A DNA stretch of 64,000 nucleotides from Dehalococcoidia bacterium. GTDB taxonomy: Bacteria > Chloroflexota > Dehalococcoidia > CAUJGQ01. Shown here piece by piece: positions 32,416-41,090 of the stretch. How positions within the stretch are numbered: the stretch's first letter is position 1; the number at the start of each line of letters is the position of its first letter. A program made the translations under genes and the position numbers. The stretch lies in contig DATGEL010000017.1 in NCBI GenBank assembly GCA_035310145.1, forward strand, positions 29,449-93,448. The letters are read 5' to 3'. The notes under the pieces are model-generated. The model saw only the letters and a list, made by a program, of their open reading frames with translations, was not told the origin of the DNA and did no database searches.

Positions 32416-34809
32416 GTGGCCGACGATCACTCGACCAGGCCGTTTTTGCACGCGCGCTGGTTCGGCACGCCGGTGAAACGGCGCGAGGACCCGCGCCTGA
32501 TCACCGGCAGCGCGAGCTACATCGACGACCTGCATCTGCCCGAGCTGCTGCACCTCGCCTTCGTGCGCTCGCCGCACGCCCACGCGCGCATCGTCTCGAT
32601 CGACGCGAGCGCGGCGTTGGCGCTGCCCGGGGTCTTCGCCGTCGTCACCGGGGCCGAGGCGGCCGAGTTCGCGCCGCCCTTCCCGCCGAACCCCGGCCCG
32701 CCGCAGCCGCCGCGCTTCGTGCTGGCACGGGAGAAGGTGCGGCGCGTGGGCGAGTCGGTTGTGGCCATACTGGCCGCCGATCGCTACCTCGCGGAGGACG
32801 CGGTCGACCTGGTCGCCGTCGAATACGAAGAGCTGCCCGCCGTGGTCGATCCCGAAGCGGCGCTGGCGCCCGGCGCACCGCAACTGTGGGACGAGTTTCC
32901 CGACAACGCCGTGCTGCGCGATGTGCCCTTCGGCGCCTCCGAAGAGGCGATCGAGGCCGCGTTCGCGCAGGCCGAGGTGACCGTGAAGCAACGCATGCGC
33001 GCCGCCCGCCTCGCGCCCTCCGCGATCGAGACGCGCGGTGTCGTCGCCCGCTACGAGCGCTGGGACGACCGGTTCACCATCTGGTCCACCTCGCAGGCGC
33101 CACACCGCGTGCGCGCCGTGCTCTCGCGCATGGGCGGCATCCCCGAGGGGCGCATCCGCGTGATCGTTCCGGAGATGGGCGGCGGCTTCGGCGCCAAGGG
33201 CAACGTCTACTCTGAAGAGGCCTGCGCCGCCTTCCTGGCGCGGCGCTTCGAGCGGCCGGTCAAATGGATCGAGACGCGCATGGAGTCGTTCACGACCACC
33301 AGCCACGGTCGCGGCCAGACGGGCACGATCGAGCTGGCGGCGAAGCGCGACGGCACGCTGCTGGGGCTCAGGCTCAACATCATCGCCGACCTGGGCCACA
33401 CCTGCGACGCCAGCACCGTCGGCCTCTACGGCAACACGCAGCGGCTCTGCACCAACGTCTACCGCTTTCCCGCCGCGCGCGTGCTGCTCAGCGAGGCGCT
33501 GACCAACAAGTCGCCCACGGCGGCCTACCGCGGCGCCGGCCGGCCGGAGGCGACCTACTTCTGCGAGCGGGCGATGGACCTGCTGGCGCGCGAGCTGAAC
33601 ATGGACCCGATCGAGCTGCGCCGCAAGAACTTCATCCCCGCCGACGCCTTCCCGTATCGGACGGCCACCGGCCTGCTCTACGACAGCGGCGACTACGCGA
33701 AGGCGCTGAACACGCTGCTGGAGAACGTGGACTATGCCGCGCTGGTGCGCGAGCGCGAGGCGGCACGCGCCGAAGGGCGGCTGGTCGGCATCGGCATCTG
33801 CTCATATGTAGAGAGCTGCGGGCCGGGCGCGGCGAGCGAGGGCGGCGGCGCCGCGGCCTGGGAGTACGGCGCCGTGCGCGTCAACCAGAGCGGCGCGGTG
33901 GAGCTGCTGACGGGGGTCTCGGCGCATGGCCAGGGGCACGAGACGGTCTTCGCCCAGCTCGCCGCCGAGGTGCTGGGCGTCGATCCGGACACGGTGACGC
34001 TGCACGAGCACGACACCGCCGTCGTGGCGCAGGGCATCGGCACGTTCGGCAGCCGCAGCATGATGATGGGCGGCTCGGCGGTCTACCAGTGCCTGCGCGA
34101 GATCGAGGCGAAGATGCGCCGCATCGCCGCCAACATGATCGAGGCGAACGAGGACGATCTGCTCTTCCGCAACGGCCGCATCGAGCCGGCGGACGCACCC
34201 GACCGCGGCCTCGCCTTCCAGCGTGTGGCCGCGCACGCCTACGCCGCGCCCGCGCCCGGAGACGAGCCGGGACTAGAGGCGCAGCACTTCTTCGGCTCGC
34301 AGGGCATGACCTTTCCCTTCGGCGCCTATCTGGCGATGGCCGAGGTCGACCGCGACACGGGCGCCGTGAAGCTGCTGCGCTTCGACGGCGTGGACGACTG
34401 CGGCCCGGTGATCAACCCGCTGATCGTGCGCGGCCAGGTGCACGGCGGCATCGCCCAGGGCGTGGGCCAGGCGCTGCTGGAAGAGGTCGTCTACGACGAG
34501 AACGGGCAACTCGTCTCCGGCAGCTTCATGGACTACGCGATTCCGCACGGCGAAGACCTGCCGCAGATGACGATCGGGCACACAGTGACGCCCTCGCCGC
34601 GCACGCCGCTGGGCATCAAGGGCGTGGGCGAGGCGGGCACGATCGGCAGCGTGCCGGCGATCGCCAACGCGGTGATGGACGCGCTGGCGCCGCTGGGCAT
34701 CCGCCACATCGATGTGCCGCTGACGCCGCAGCGCGTCTGGAACGCGATGCAGGCGGCCGCGAGCGGCGGCCCTCATCCCCCGTCCCCTTCTCCCATGCCT
34801 GCGGCATAG
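32416..34809 (+). CDS. CoxL-like molybdopterin-binding subunit (xanthine dehydrogenase family, form II)
   Basis: 797 residues from GTG 32416, preceded by GGAGGAA. Large subunit of molybdenum hydroxylases. RREDPRLITGSASYIDDL begins the aldehyde oxidase a/b hammerhead; PEMGGGFGAKGNVYSEE and AYRGAGRPEA (370-376) line the Mo-cytosine dinucleotide site; the catalytic Glu739 sits in GVGEAGTIG. AYRGAGR rather than AYXCSFR marks it as form II, not a proven CO dehydrogenase; the substrate may be an aldehyde or N-heterocycle. The FAD (CoxM) and 2Fe-2S (CoxS) genes are absent here. The last 14 residues and stop come from a palindromic repeat. Confidence 0.9.
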   Translation: MADDHSTRPFLHARWFGTPVKRREDPRLITGSASYIDDLHLPELLHLAFVRSPHAHARIVSIDASAALALPGVFAVVTGAEAAEFAPPFPPNPGPPQPPRFVLAREKVRRVGESVVAILAADRYLAEDAVDLVAVEYEELPAVVDPEAALAPGAPQLWDEFPDNAVLRDVPFGASEEAIEAAFAQAEVTVKQRMRAARLAPSAIETRGVVARYERWDDRFTIWSTSQAPHRVRAVLSRMGGIPEGRIRVIVPEMGGGFGAKGNVYSEEACAAFLARRFERPVKWIETRMESFTTTSHGRGQTGTIELAAKRDGTLLGLRLNIIADLGHTCDASTVGLYGNTQRLCTNVYRFPAARVLLSEALTNKSPTAAYRGAGRPEATYFCERAMDLLARELNMDPIELRRKNFIPADAFPYRTATGLLYDSGDYAKALNTLLENVDYAALVREREAARAEGRLVGIGICSYVESCGPGAASEGGGAAAWEYGAVRVNQSGAVELLTGVSAHGQGHETVFAQLAAEVLGVDPDTVTLHEHDTAVVAQGIGTFGSRSMMMGGSAVYQCLREIEAKMRRIAANMIEANEDDLLFRNGRIEPADAPDRGLAFQRVAAHAYAAPAPGDEPGLEAQHFFGSQGMTFPFGAYLAMAEVDRDTGAVKLLRFDGVDDCGPVINPLIVRGQVHGGIAQGVGQALLEEVVYDENGQLVSGSFMDYAIPHGEDLPQMTIGHTVTPSPRTPLGIKGVGEAGTIGSVPAIANAVMDALAPLGIRHIDVPLTPQRVWNAMQAAASGGPHPPSPSPMPAA

Positions 34810-34818
34810 GCGAAGGGG
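34784..34818. repeat. palindrome containing the CoxL-like stop codon
   Basis: CCCCTTC ... TGCC-TGC-GGCA ... GAAGGGG. The TAG stop at 34807 lies in its right arm. Confidence 0.65.
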
Positions 34819-34890
34819 CGATCCCGGGTCGGGCGTTCCAAGCGACCCATGGTTAACCGAGCGTCGTCCGACTCCAGCACCATACGATCG

Positions 34891-34956
34891 CCCCTCTCTC
34901 CCATAAGGTCTTTGTGCGCGGCGGATCTCCCACCGTCCGTGTATGGGAGAGAGGGG
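34891..34956. repeat. 15-base inverted repeat, CCCCTCTCTCCCATA type
   Basis: Arms at 34891-34905 and 34942-34956, 36 bases apart, followed by CCGGGGGAGTGAGG, the family tail. A variant with a long loop, possibly two elements pairing. Confidence 0.7.
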
Positions 34957-34989
34957 CCGGGGGAGTGAGGGCTCGCACGGGCGCTCGCC

Positions 34990-35022
34990 AAAAAAAGGGG
35001 GATGGGCATCGCGCCCATCCCC
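34990..35022 (-). terminator. clpP intrinsic terminator
   Basis: On the minus strand, GGGGATGGGC-GCGAT-GCCCATCCCC followed by seven T residues, 30 bases past the clpP stop. Textbook factor-independent terminator. Confidence 0.88.
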
Positions 35023-35051
35023 TTCGCATATCGGCAGGCGACGCGCTGCGC

Positions 35052-35663
35052 TTAGGTGGCGGCGAGCGCCAGTTCCTTCGCCGGCGAGAGCACCTGGTCG
35101 CAGATGCCGTACTCGAGCACCTGGTCGGCGTTCATCCAGAAGTCGCGGGAGGTATCGGTCTTGATCCGCTCCATCGGCTGGCCGGTGTGCTTGGCGAGGA
35201 TGTTGTTCAGCCGCTCGATCAGGCCGGCAAGATGCTGGACCTGGATCATGATGTCCGGCGTGGCGCCGCTGAAGCCGGCGCTGCCCTGGTGCACCATCAC
35301 CTGCGCGTTGGGCGTGATGTAGCGCTTGCCCTTGGTGCCCGCGGCCAGCAGCACGGCGCCCATGCTCGCGGCCTGGCCGATGCAGGTGGTGGAGACGTCG
35401 CAGCGGATGTGCTGCATCGTGTCGTAGATCGCCAGGCCGGCGGTGACCACGCCGCCCGGGCTGTTGATGTACATCTGGATGTCGCGCTCCGGGTCGGCGC
35501 TGGCCAGATAGAGCAACTGGCCGATGATCAGGTTTGCCACCGAGTCATCGATCGGCGTGCCGAGGTAGATGATGCGGTCGCGCAGCAGCCGGGAGAAGAC
35601 GTCCATTGAGCGCTCGATGCGCCCGTCGGACTCGATCACGGCGGGATTGGGAACGTATGTCAT
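35052..35663 (-). CDS. clpP: ATP-dependent Clp protease proteolytic subunit
   Basis: 203 residues. Serine peptidase that forms the two-ring ClpP barrel and degrades proteins fed by ClpX, ClpA or ClpC. Triad Ser100 (GQAASMGAVL), His125 (QVMVHQGSAG) and Asp174 (DTSRDFWM); YINSPGGVVTAGLAIYDTMQ lines the substrate groove. ATG 35663 follows GCGAGGAGCC. It is monocistronic: no clpX or tig next to it, and its own terminator follows. A start without propeptide is consistent with many ClpP proteins. Confidence 0.96.
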   Translation of the reverse strand: MTYVPNPAVIESDGRIERSMDVFSRLLRDRIIYLGTPIDDSVANLIIGQLLYLASADPERDIQMYINSPGGVVTAGLAIYDTMQHIRCDVSTTCIGQAASMGAVLLAAGTKGKRYITPNAQVMVHQGSAGFSGATPDIMIQVQHLAGLIERLNNILAKHTGQPMERIKTDTSRDFWMNADQVLEYGICDQVLSPAKELALAAT

Positions 35664-35709
35664 GGTGGTTGGCTCCTCGCGCCTGAAGGCACGGATAAAC
35701 TACGGATTC

Positions 35710-35734
35710 AGTATATCGCGCGGCGCGGCGTCAA
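35710..35734 (-). promoter_or_regulatory. candidate clpP promoter
   Basis: On the minus strand, TTGACG (35734-35729) and TATACT (35715-35710) about 50 bases before the start. The spacer is only 13 bases, too short for a standard pair, so one of the hexamers may be coincidental. Confidence 0.35.
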
Positions 35735-35764
35735 ACGATGGATCGTTGCACGGGCGCGACGCGC

Positions 35765-35977
35765 TCAGCGGCCCTTCTGTTCCCAGAGCCGGCACTCGGT
35801 GGGCAGATCTTCGATGAAGGGGCCGATGCAGTCGAAGCCGTCGCGCACCGGGTGCTGGCAGAGCGTGGCCACGGGGCCGTCCGGCCGGCCGGAGACGATC
35901 GTGCGGCGCAGGAAGCGGCACTCGATCGCGAGGCGGTCCGGCGGCAGCGGCTCGGACTGGCCGCCGGCGCGGCTCAC
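35765..35977 (-). CDS. small four-cysteine protein
   Basis: 70 residues from GTG 35977, or 83 from GTG 36016; the nearer start has a GCGAGGCG upstream. The body is ECRFLRRTIVSGRPDGPVA, TLCQHPVRDGFDCIGPFI and TECRLWEQ. Four cysteines spaced like ligands suggest zinc or Fe-S binding or disulphides. Such short proteins with a final Cys-Arg-Leu-Trp pattern are common as conserved hypotheticals in Chloroflexota by my recollection, but I cannot name a family. Confidence 0.5.
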   Translation of the reverse strand: MSRAGGQSEPLPPDRLAIECRFLRRTIVSGRPDGPVATLCQHPVRDGFDCIGPFIEDLPTECRLWEQKGR

Positions 35978-36090
35978 CCGCGCCTCGCGGAGCGATGGCG
36001 GTGCAGGGCGCCGCACAGGACTGGAACGTTCGCGGCCCGCGAGGTGTTGATCGTAGGAGCGGCTCTACTCACGCGGAGGTGTCCATCGCC

Positions 36091-36960
36091 TTGATCAAGA
36101 TCGCACTTTCCACGGCGCTCTGCGCCCTCGCGCTCTGCACGGCCTGCGGCTCGTCGAACAACAACAAGAACCGCCCCACCGCAGCGGCGACCAGCGCCGG
36201 TACGCCGCTGACCAGCGCGAGCACGCCGCTTGCGCGGGCCAGCGCCACGCCGGCGGCCACCACGAGTAACGGTACACCGTTCCCGGCCGTGGCGGGAGCG
36301 AGCCCGGCCGCGAGCGCCTCGCCCACGGCAGCCGCGACGTCCCGGCCCAGTGCGACTGCTGCGCCCGCGGCAGCAACCGGCCCGGCAACGGCCGCCGCCG
36401 CGGCGCCTTCACGGTCAGCCACGGCGCCAGGCGCGGCCGGCGGCGGCGCCTCCGCCTCTGATCTGATTCAGCGCATCATGCTCACGGCCGGCGATCTGCC
36501 CGCCGGCTACAGCGTGGGCGGCCTCTCGGGGCGCCAATCGAACGAACAGGCGATCACCGGCTACGCCGATCCGCAGGCGGTGCTGAAGCTGTTCAACGAC
36601 ACGGGCCGGCTCGATGGCTTCATCCAGCAGATCAGCTCGCCGGACAGCGCCTCGGGCGTCGGCGTCTCGATCGAGGTCTGGAAGGACGAGGCGGGCGCAA
36701 AGCTCTACTTCGACCAGTTTCCCAGCCCGCCGGCCGAGGTGAAGCCGCAGCCGTTCACGCTGGCGCAGCCGCTGGGCGACCAGAGCACCGCCTACCACTA
36801 CACGATCGGCGCCGGCGGCGGCACCTCGATCGCCTGGCGGCGCGGCCGCGTGCTGCTGGGCGTGGGCGAGCCGGCGGCAAGCCAGGCGGCGCTGGACCAC
36901 CTGCTGCAGATCGCCGCGCTTCTCGACGCGAAGGCGAAGGCGGCGCAGGGATCGCCGTAA
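36091..36960 (+). CDS. lipoprotein with low-complexity linker
   Basis: 289 residues from TTG 36091; GTG 36079 is in frame but overlaps the GGAGG that would serve as SD, so TTG is preferred. The signal IKIALSTALCALALCTAC ends in a lipobox Cys. Residues 25-125 are Ala/Thr/Ser/Pro linker; the folded part (about 135-285) has ASDLIQRIMLTAGDLPAGYSV, SVEVWKDEAG-like strands and a helix pair. This pattern (DLPAGYS, then a gain-of-file domain) is common in Chloroflexota surface lipoproteins of unknown role. Confidence 0.7.
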   Translation: MIKIALSTALCALALCTACGSSNNNKNRPTAAATSAGTPLTSASTPLARASATPAATTSNGTPFPAVAGASPAASASPTAAATSRPSATAAPAAATGPATAAAAAPSRSATAPGAAGGGASASDLIQRIMLTAGDLPAGYSVGGLSGRQSNEQAITGYADPQAVLKLFNDTGRLDGFIQQISSPDSASGVGVSIEVWKDEAGAKLYFDQFPSPPAEVKPQPFTLAQPLGDQSTAYHYTIGAGGGTSIAWRRGRVLLGVGEPAASQAALDHLLQIAALLDAKAKAAQGSP

Positions 36961-36970
36961 TTTCCAGAAC

Positions 36971-36996
36971 GGGGCGGCGTCGCGTGCCGCCGCCCC
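36971..36996 (+). terminator. hairpin after the lipoprotein gene
   Basis: GGGGCGGCG and CGCCGCCCC with an 8-base loop, ten bases past the stop. No T-run, so termination strength is uncertain. Confidence 0.5.
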
Positions 36997-37137
36997 GGGA
37001 GCCGCCCCTGCCGTCTGCCGCGCGATCCGGCCGTAGCGCGGGTATCCTCGTCATCCAGCAGAGATGGCCTGACCGTGCCCGCCGGCTCCTGCTCGGCCAT
37101 TCGGGTGGGGAAGGCGCGGGCGGGTCAGTGGCGCGGC

Positions 37138-38544
37138 TCAGTCGCCGGCCGGCGCCCCCGCCAGCGCCCGCTCGGGCACGAGCTGCACCGTCGATTCGGC
37201 CAGCGAGGCGCCGCCGCCGCAGGCCCGCTTCAGCGCCGGCATCACCTCGGAGGCGAAGATCCGCATCTGCTCCTCGGTTTCCTCGGTCGTGTAGCCGCCC
37301 GCCTCGAACCAGGCCGTGAACATGAAGTCGTCGTAGCCGCAGCGCTCCTTGATGCGCATGATCTTGTCGACGACCTGGTCCGGCGTGCCGACGATCGCGA
37401 TCTCCTTCTGCATGATCAGGTCGGCCGTGACCTTCATGCTCATGTCGTACATCGGCTCGTCCAGCTCGGAGAGCACGGCGGCGAAGCCGAACGGCCCGTA
37501 GTAGTCCCACTGCAGCTCGATCGCCTGCTTGTAGCGCTCCAGGTCATCCTTCTGCCTGGCGCCGCCGGGCAGGAAGTGCACGTAGCGGCAGCAGCCGAAG
37601 CCGCGGTGCTTCTGCGCGTCCCAGCCGAACTTCCACTGGCCGCGGTTGAGCCGGTCGGGCCACTTGTTCTTCGCCGCTTCCTCGTAATAGATCTCGATGT
37701 TGCGCTTCAGGCGCGTGGTCGGCTCCGGCACGGTGAAGCTGTTGACGCCGTGCTGCGCCGTCCAGCGGATCGAGCGCTCGCTGGTCACCGGCTCCCAGAC
37801 CTGCGGGTGCGGCTTCTGCAAGGGCTGCGGATAGACGCTGATCTCCTTCAGCGTCGTGGTCGAGGCCATGATCGGGCTGCCCATCGAGTACATATCGGGC
37901 GCGCCCAGGCGCAGCACGTCGTTCAGGTCGCGGCCGACGCCCTGCTGCTTGAAGTAGGCGATCGTCTGCTTGTGATTCCACTTGGTATAGGCCGGCGGCA
38001 CGGAGACGAACTCGCCGTGGTAGGAGAACGAGCCCTCCGTCCAGGCCTTGATGATCGTCTCGTACGCCTCGTGGAAGTAGACGCGGTTGCGCTCCTGGTC
38101 TTGAATGGTCGAGCCGAAGGGCTTGCCGAAGGTCTCGTTCTCGCGCGGCTGGTAGCCGCGCCCCACGCCGAACTCCAGGCGGCCGCCGCTGATCACGTCC
38201 AGCATCGCCGCCTGCTCGGCGATGCGGATCGGGTGCCACCAGGAGAGGATGTTCGCCATCTGCCCGAGGCGGATGCGCTTCGTCTGCGCGGCGATCGCCG
38301 TTTCCACCAGCAAGGGATTGGGGCTGAACTCCGCGCCCTCCGGCTGGAAGTGGTGCTCGGTCATGAACCAGTAATCGAAACCGAGCCGGTCGGCCAGAAT
38401 GCCCTGCCGCACCTGGCCGACGAGCACGCGCTGATTGCTGGCCGAGACTTCGGCCAGCGTGCCGTCGTTGACCACCACGCCGTCCGGCGTCGAAACGGCT
38501 TTCAGATCCGAGGCGCCGTTGTGGAACACGCCGATTTCGATCAT
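37138..38544 (-). CDS. LLM-class flavin-dependent oxidoreductase (long form)
   Basis: 468 residues from ATG 38544 behind GGAAAGGAAG. Luciferase-like monooxygenase barrel: MIEIGVFHNGASDLKAV, DYWFMTEHHFQPEGAEFSPNPLL, RIRLGQMANILSWWHPIRIAEQAAMLDVISGGRLEFGVGRGYQPRE in two blocks, and IAIVGTPDQVVDKI near the end. It is longer than the usual 330-400 residues because of an insert near 200-330 with many aromatic residues. Oxidises an organic substrate with FMNH2 or F420. Alone on its transcript; substrate unknown. Confidence 0.87.
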   Translation of the reverse strand: MIEIGVFHNGASDLKAVSTPDGVVVNDGTLAEVSASNQRVLVGQVRQGILADRLGFDYWFMTEHHFQPEGAEFSPNPLLVETAIAAQTKRIRLGQMANILSWWHPIRIAEQAAMLDVISGGRLEFGVGRGYQPRENETFGKPFGSTIQDQERNRVYFHEAYETIIKAWTEGSFSYHGEFVSVPPAYTKWNHKQTIAYFKQQGVGRDLNDVLRLGAPDMYSMGSPIMASTTTLKEISVYPQPLQKPHPQVWEPVTSERSIRWTAQHGVNSFTVPEPTTRLKRNIEIYYEEAAKNKWPDRLNRGQWKFGWDAQKHRGFGCCRYVHFLPGGARQKDDLERYKQAIELQWDYYGPFGFAAVLSELDEPMYDMSMKVTADLIMQKEIAIVGTPDQVVDKIMRIKERCGYDDFMFTAWFEAGGYTTEETEEQMRIFASEVMPALKRACGGGASLAESTVQLVPERALAGAPAGD

Positions 38545-39026
38545 CGTCAGCTTCCTTTCCTGAACTGCCAGCGAATGCCGACGGTCGCCGCCTCGGCCGA
38601 TCGCCGGCGCGATCGGCCCGTCGCCGGCCATGCCGGCCGTGGCCCGGCGCAACGCCCTACGCCGGCGCGCTCCAGCCGCATGCGTTCACCGCTCGCGGGC
38701 GCGAACGCGGGACGCCTGCGAGGGCGCGAGCGAGCGATCGGCATGGCCGCGCCGCACTCCGCGCGGGGCCACGTCATACTACTCTCGCGCCCTCAGCGCA
38801 ACAACGGACGCCGGGGTGAATTACGAGACAGCATTCTGGCTGCAGATGGGCAAAGTTCTTGCGGCGGGTGCGGGCGCGGCCGGCCCCGGGGCAGGAACGG
38901 CGTGGGCGTCCCCGCCATCCCTTGTACGTTTACGATGGGACAACCGCCGCGGAGATTGCCGTGCTACGGCGCCGGCGATGCAAGCTCGGGGAAAGGCGCG
39001 CCGCCGGCTCCGGCTGGCGGCGCCGA
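38545..39026. other. 482-base gap, nothing recognised
   Basis: Between two minus-strand genes (LLM oxidoreductase and CheR). GC-rich, with only chance frames on either strand and no hairpin or palindrome that stands out. Confidence 0.45.
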
Positions 39027-40034
39027 TCACTCCCGCCCGGCGGCCACCTTCTGATAGAACGAGATGCTGGGCAGGTGCACGTCCTCCAACGCCGCCGGCC
39101 GCGGAGCCAGCGCCTCGCCGTAGCCGAGAAAGAGGTAGCCGCCAGGCGCGAGCACGTCGCAGAAGCGTGCCACCACCGCCTGCCGCTCCTCCGCGGAGAA
39201 GAACGGCAAGACATCGTGGCAGAAGAGCACGTCCACGCTGCCCGGCGCCAGCGGCCAGTCCGCGTCCAGCAGGCTCCAGCGCTGGAACTCGACCAGCCGC
39301 CGCGGCGTTTCGGCCACGCGCCATCCCTGTCCCGCACGGACGAAGCAGCGCGAACGCAGCGCGGGCGCCACGTTGGCGAGGGCGCGGTCGTGGTAGATCG
39401 CCCTCTCCGCCAGGTGCAGGGCGGCGCCGTCGATATCCGAGCCGATCACCCGCACCGGTTCGGCCAGCGTCACCCCGCGCCGGATCGCCGCTTCCAGGGC
39501 CACCATGCCGAGCGAGTACGCCTCTTCGCCGCTGGCGCAGCCGGCGCTCCAGAGCAGTAGGCGAGTATCGCTGCCCCGCCGAAACCAGAGTGCGGGCAGG
39601 ATGTCTTCGTCCAGCAGTTTGAACTGCGTGGGCATACGGAAGAAGCGGGTTTCGTGCACGGCGAGCGCGGCGTGGATCTGCTCCACCTCCAGCGGGTCCG
39701 TCGCGCGGCCGAGATAGGCCTGAGCGCTGCCGGCGCCCGAGGCGCGCACCCGTTCCCAGAGCACACGGCGCAGGCGGGACATCGTCGCGTCGTCGAAGCG
39801 GAAGCCGCCCGAGCGCAGACTGCGGCCGAGCAGCGCGCCGAACGCCTCGCGCTCCGCGTCGCTGCTGGTGCGGCGCTCCTGCGGCTCGGCCGGCACGGCG
39901 GTCACGTCGCCGTCACTCGTGCCCCTGACGCGCACGCCCGCGCTGCCGCGCACACGGCGCCGCCGCTGCGGTTCGCGCTCTGCCGGCGCCACACCGCGCT
40001 CGGCGACCAAACTGAAGTGGGGCTCTGCCGCCAT
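39027..40034 (-). CDS. CheR-family protein methyltransferase
   Basis: 335 residues from ATG 40034 (GGGGAG upstream). The first 75 residues are basic and disordered. The CheR N-terminal helical part follows, with HETRFFRMPTQFKLLDEDILPAL in place of NESFFRD. The AdoMet site is LLLWSAGCASGEEAYSLGM, then IGSDIDGAALHLAERAIY, and DVLFCHDVLPFFSAEERQAVV. CheR methylates glutamates on chemoreceptors. No other chemotaxis gene is in the window, so it may act in another signalling path or elsewhere. Confidence 0.85.
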   Translation of the reverse strand: MAAEPHFSLVAERGVAPAEREPQRRRRVRGSAGVRVRGTSDGDVTAVPAEPQERRTSSDAEREAFGALLGRSLRSGGFRFDDATMSRLRRVLWERVRASGAGSAQAYLGRATDPLEVEQIHAALAVHETRFFRMPTQFKLLDEDILPALWFRRGSDTRLLLWSAGCASGEEAYSLGMVALEAAIRRGVTLAEPVRVIGSDIDGAALHLAERAIYHDRALANVAPALRSRCFVRAGQGWRVAETPRRLVEFQRWSLLDADWPLAPGSVDVLFCHDVLPFFSAEERQAVVARFCDVLAPGGYLFLGYGEALAPRPAALEDVHLPSISFYQKVAAGRE

Positions 40035-40153
40035 CGCCCTGCTCCCCTTACCGGCGCATCTACGCTCCGCGTCCGCGGCGGGCATGCCCGTGCTCGCAGC
40101 CGCGGAGGGGCCCAATCACACGCGCCGATCGCGTTTACGAAATTGTAACCGAT

Positions 40154-40989
40154 CTATGGTTGTAAGCCCATAAGCCGATCGAGGCCGATCACTAACTCGC
40201 GTCGCGCCGGCACGTGGCGCAGCGCCAGCAGCACGCCGGGGATGAAGGATTCGCGGCTGGTGGTGTCGTGCCGCAGCGTCAGCGTCTGGCCGAGGGCGCC
40301 GAAGATCACCTCCTGTGGGCGACCAGCCCCTGCAAGCGCACACTGTGCACGGTAACGCCGCCCTCGCTGCCCCCGCGCGTGCCCGGAAGGGTGAATTTCG
40401 TGGTCTCCGGATGGGTGAACGGCCGGTCGCCGCGGGCGCGCAGCATCTCGCGCACGGTGGTGTAGGCCGTGCCGGAGGGGGCATCGACCTTCGCCTCGTG
40501 GTGCAGCTCGATCACCTCGGCGTAGTCGAAGAAGGGCGCCGCCACGCTGCAGAGGTGCATGAGCAGCACCGCGCCCAGGGCGAAGTTGGCCGCGACGATG
40601 CCGCCGATCTTGTGCTCGGCGCAGTCGCGCGCCAGCCGCTCGACGAACGCCTCCGGCAGGCCGGTGGTGCCGATCACCGGCCGCACGCCCGCCCGCACCG
40701 CCAGCGGCGCTACCTGCTGCGTCCACTCGTGGAAGGTGAAATCCACCAGCGCATCGGCGGGCACGGCGGCCAGCAGCTTCTCCGCGTCGTTGCTCAGCGG
40801 CACCTCGCCGCCGTCGGGCAGGGCGATGTGGTCGCTTTCGGAGAACTTTTCCAGGACGCCGACGACGCGCATGTCCGGCTGGCGGGCGATGCCGGCCATC
40901 ACTTCGCGGCCCATGCGCCCGCTGCCGGAGACGATCACGCGCAGCGGCGCTCCGCTTTCGTTCTCCGCGTCCGAGTGTTGCCCGGCCAT
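40154..40989 (-). pseudogene. dapB: 4-hydroxy-tetrahydrodipicolinate reductase with a one-base frameshift
   Basis: DapB makes tetrahydrodipicolinate in lysine and peptidoglycan synthesis. ATG 40989 follows GGAGG. The N-terminal frame has VIVSGSGRMGREVM, PVIGTTGL, and the substrate signature HHEAKVDAPSGTA, then ends early at AHRR and stop. The rest, EVIFGALGQTLTLRHDTTSRESF to GLDRLMGLQP, is intact in another frame down to 40154. Restoring one C near 40314 (CCCACAGGAGG to CCCACCAGGAGG) joins AH to QEVIFG. Because the gene is normally needed, a sequencing or assembly error is as likely as true decay. Confidence 0.9.
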
Positions 40990-41090
40990 AGTGGCCTCCA
41001 TTTCTTATCGCTCGCCGGTCTCCGCGTCATGCGACGGCTTACTATACCGTGACCACAGCGGGCGGGATGGGGTGCTTCGCGCCGGTGCCT

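Noticed and set aside
37075..39054. 659-codon plus-strand frame opposite the second LLM gene
   Set aside because: Shadow frame; the minus strand encodes an intact luciferase-like protein.
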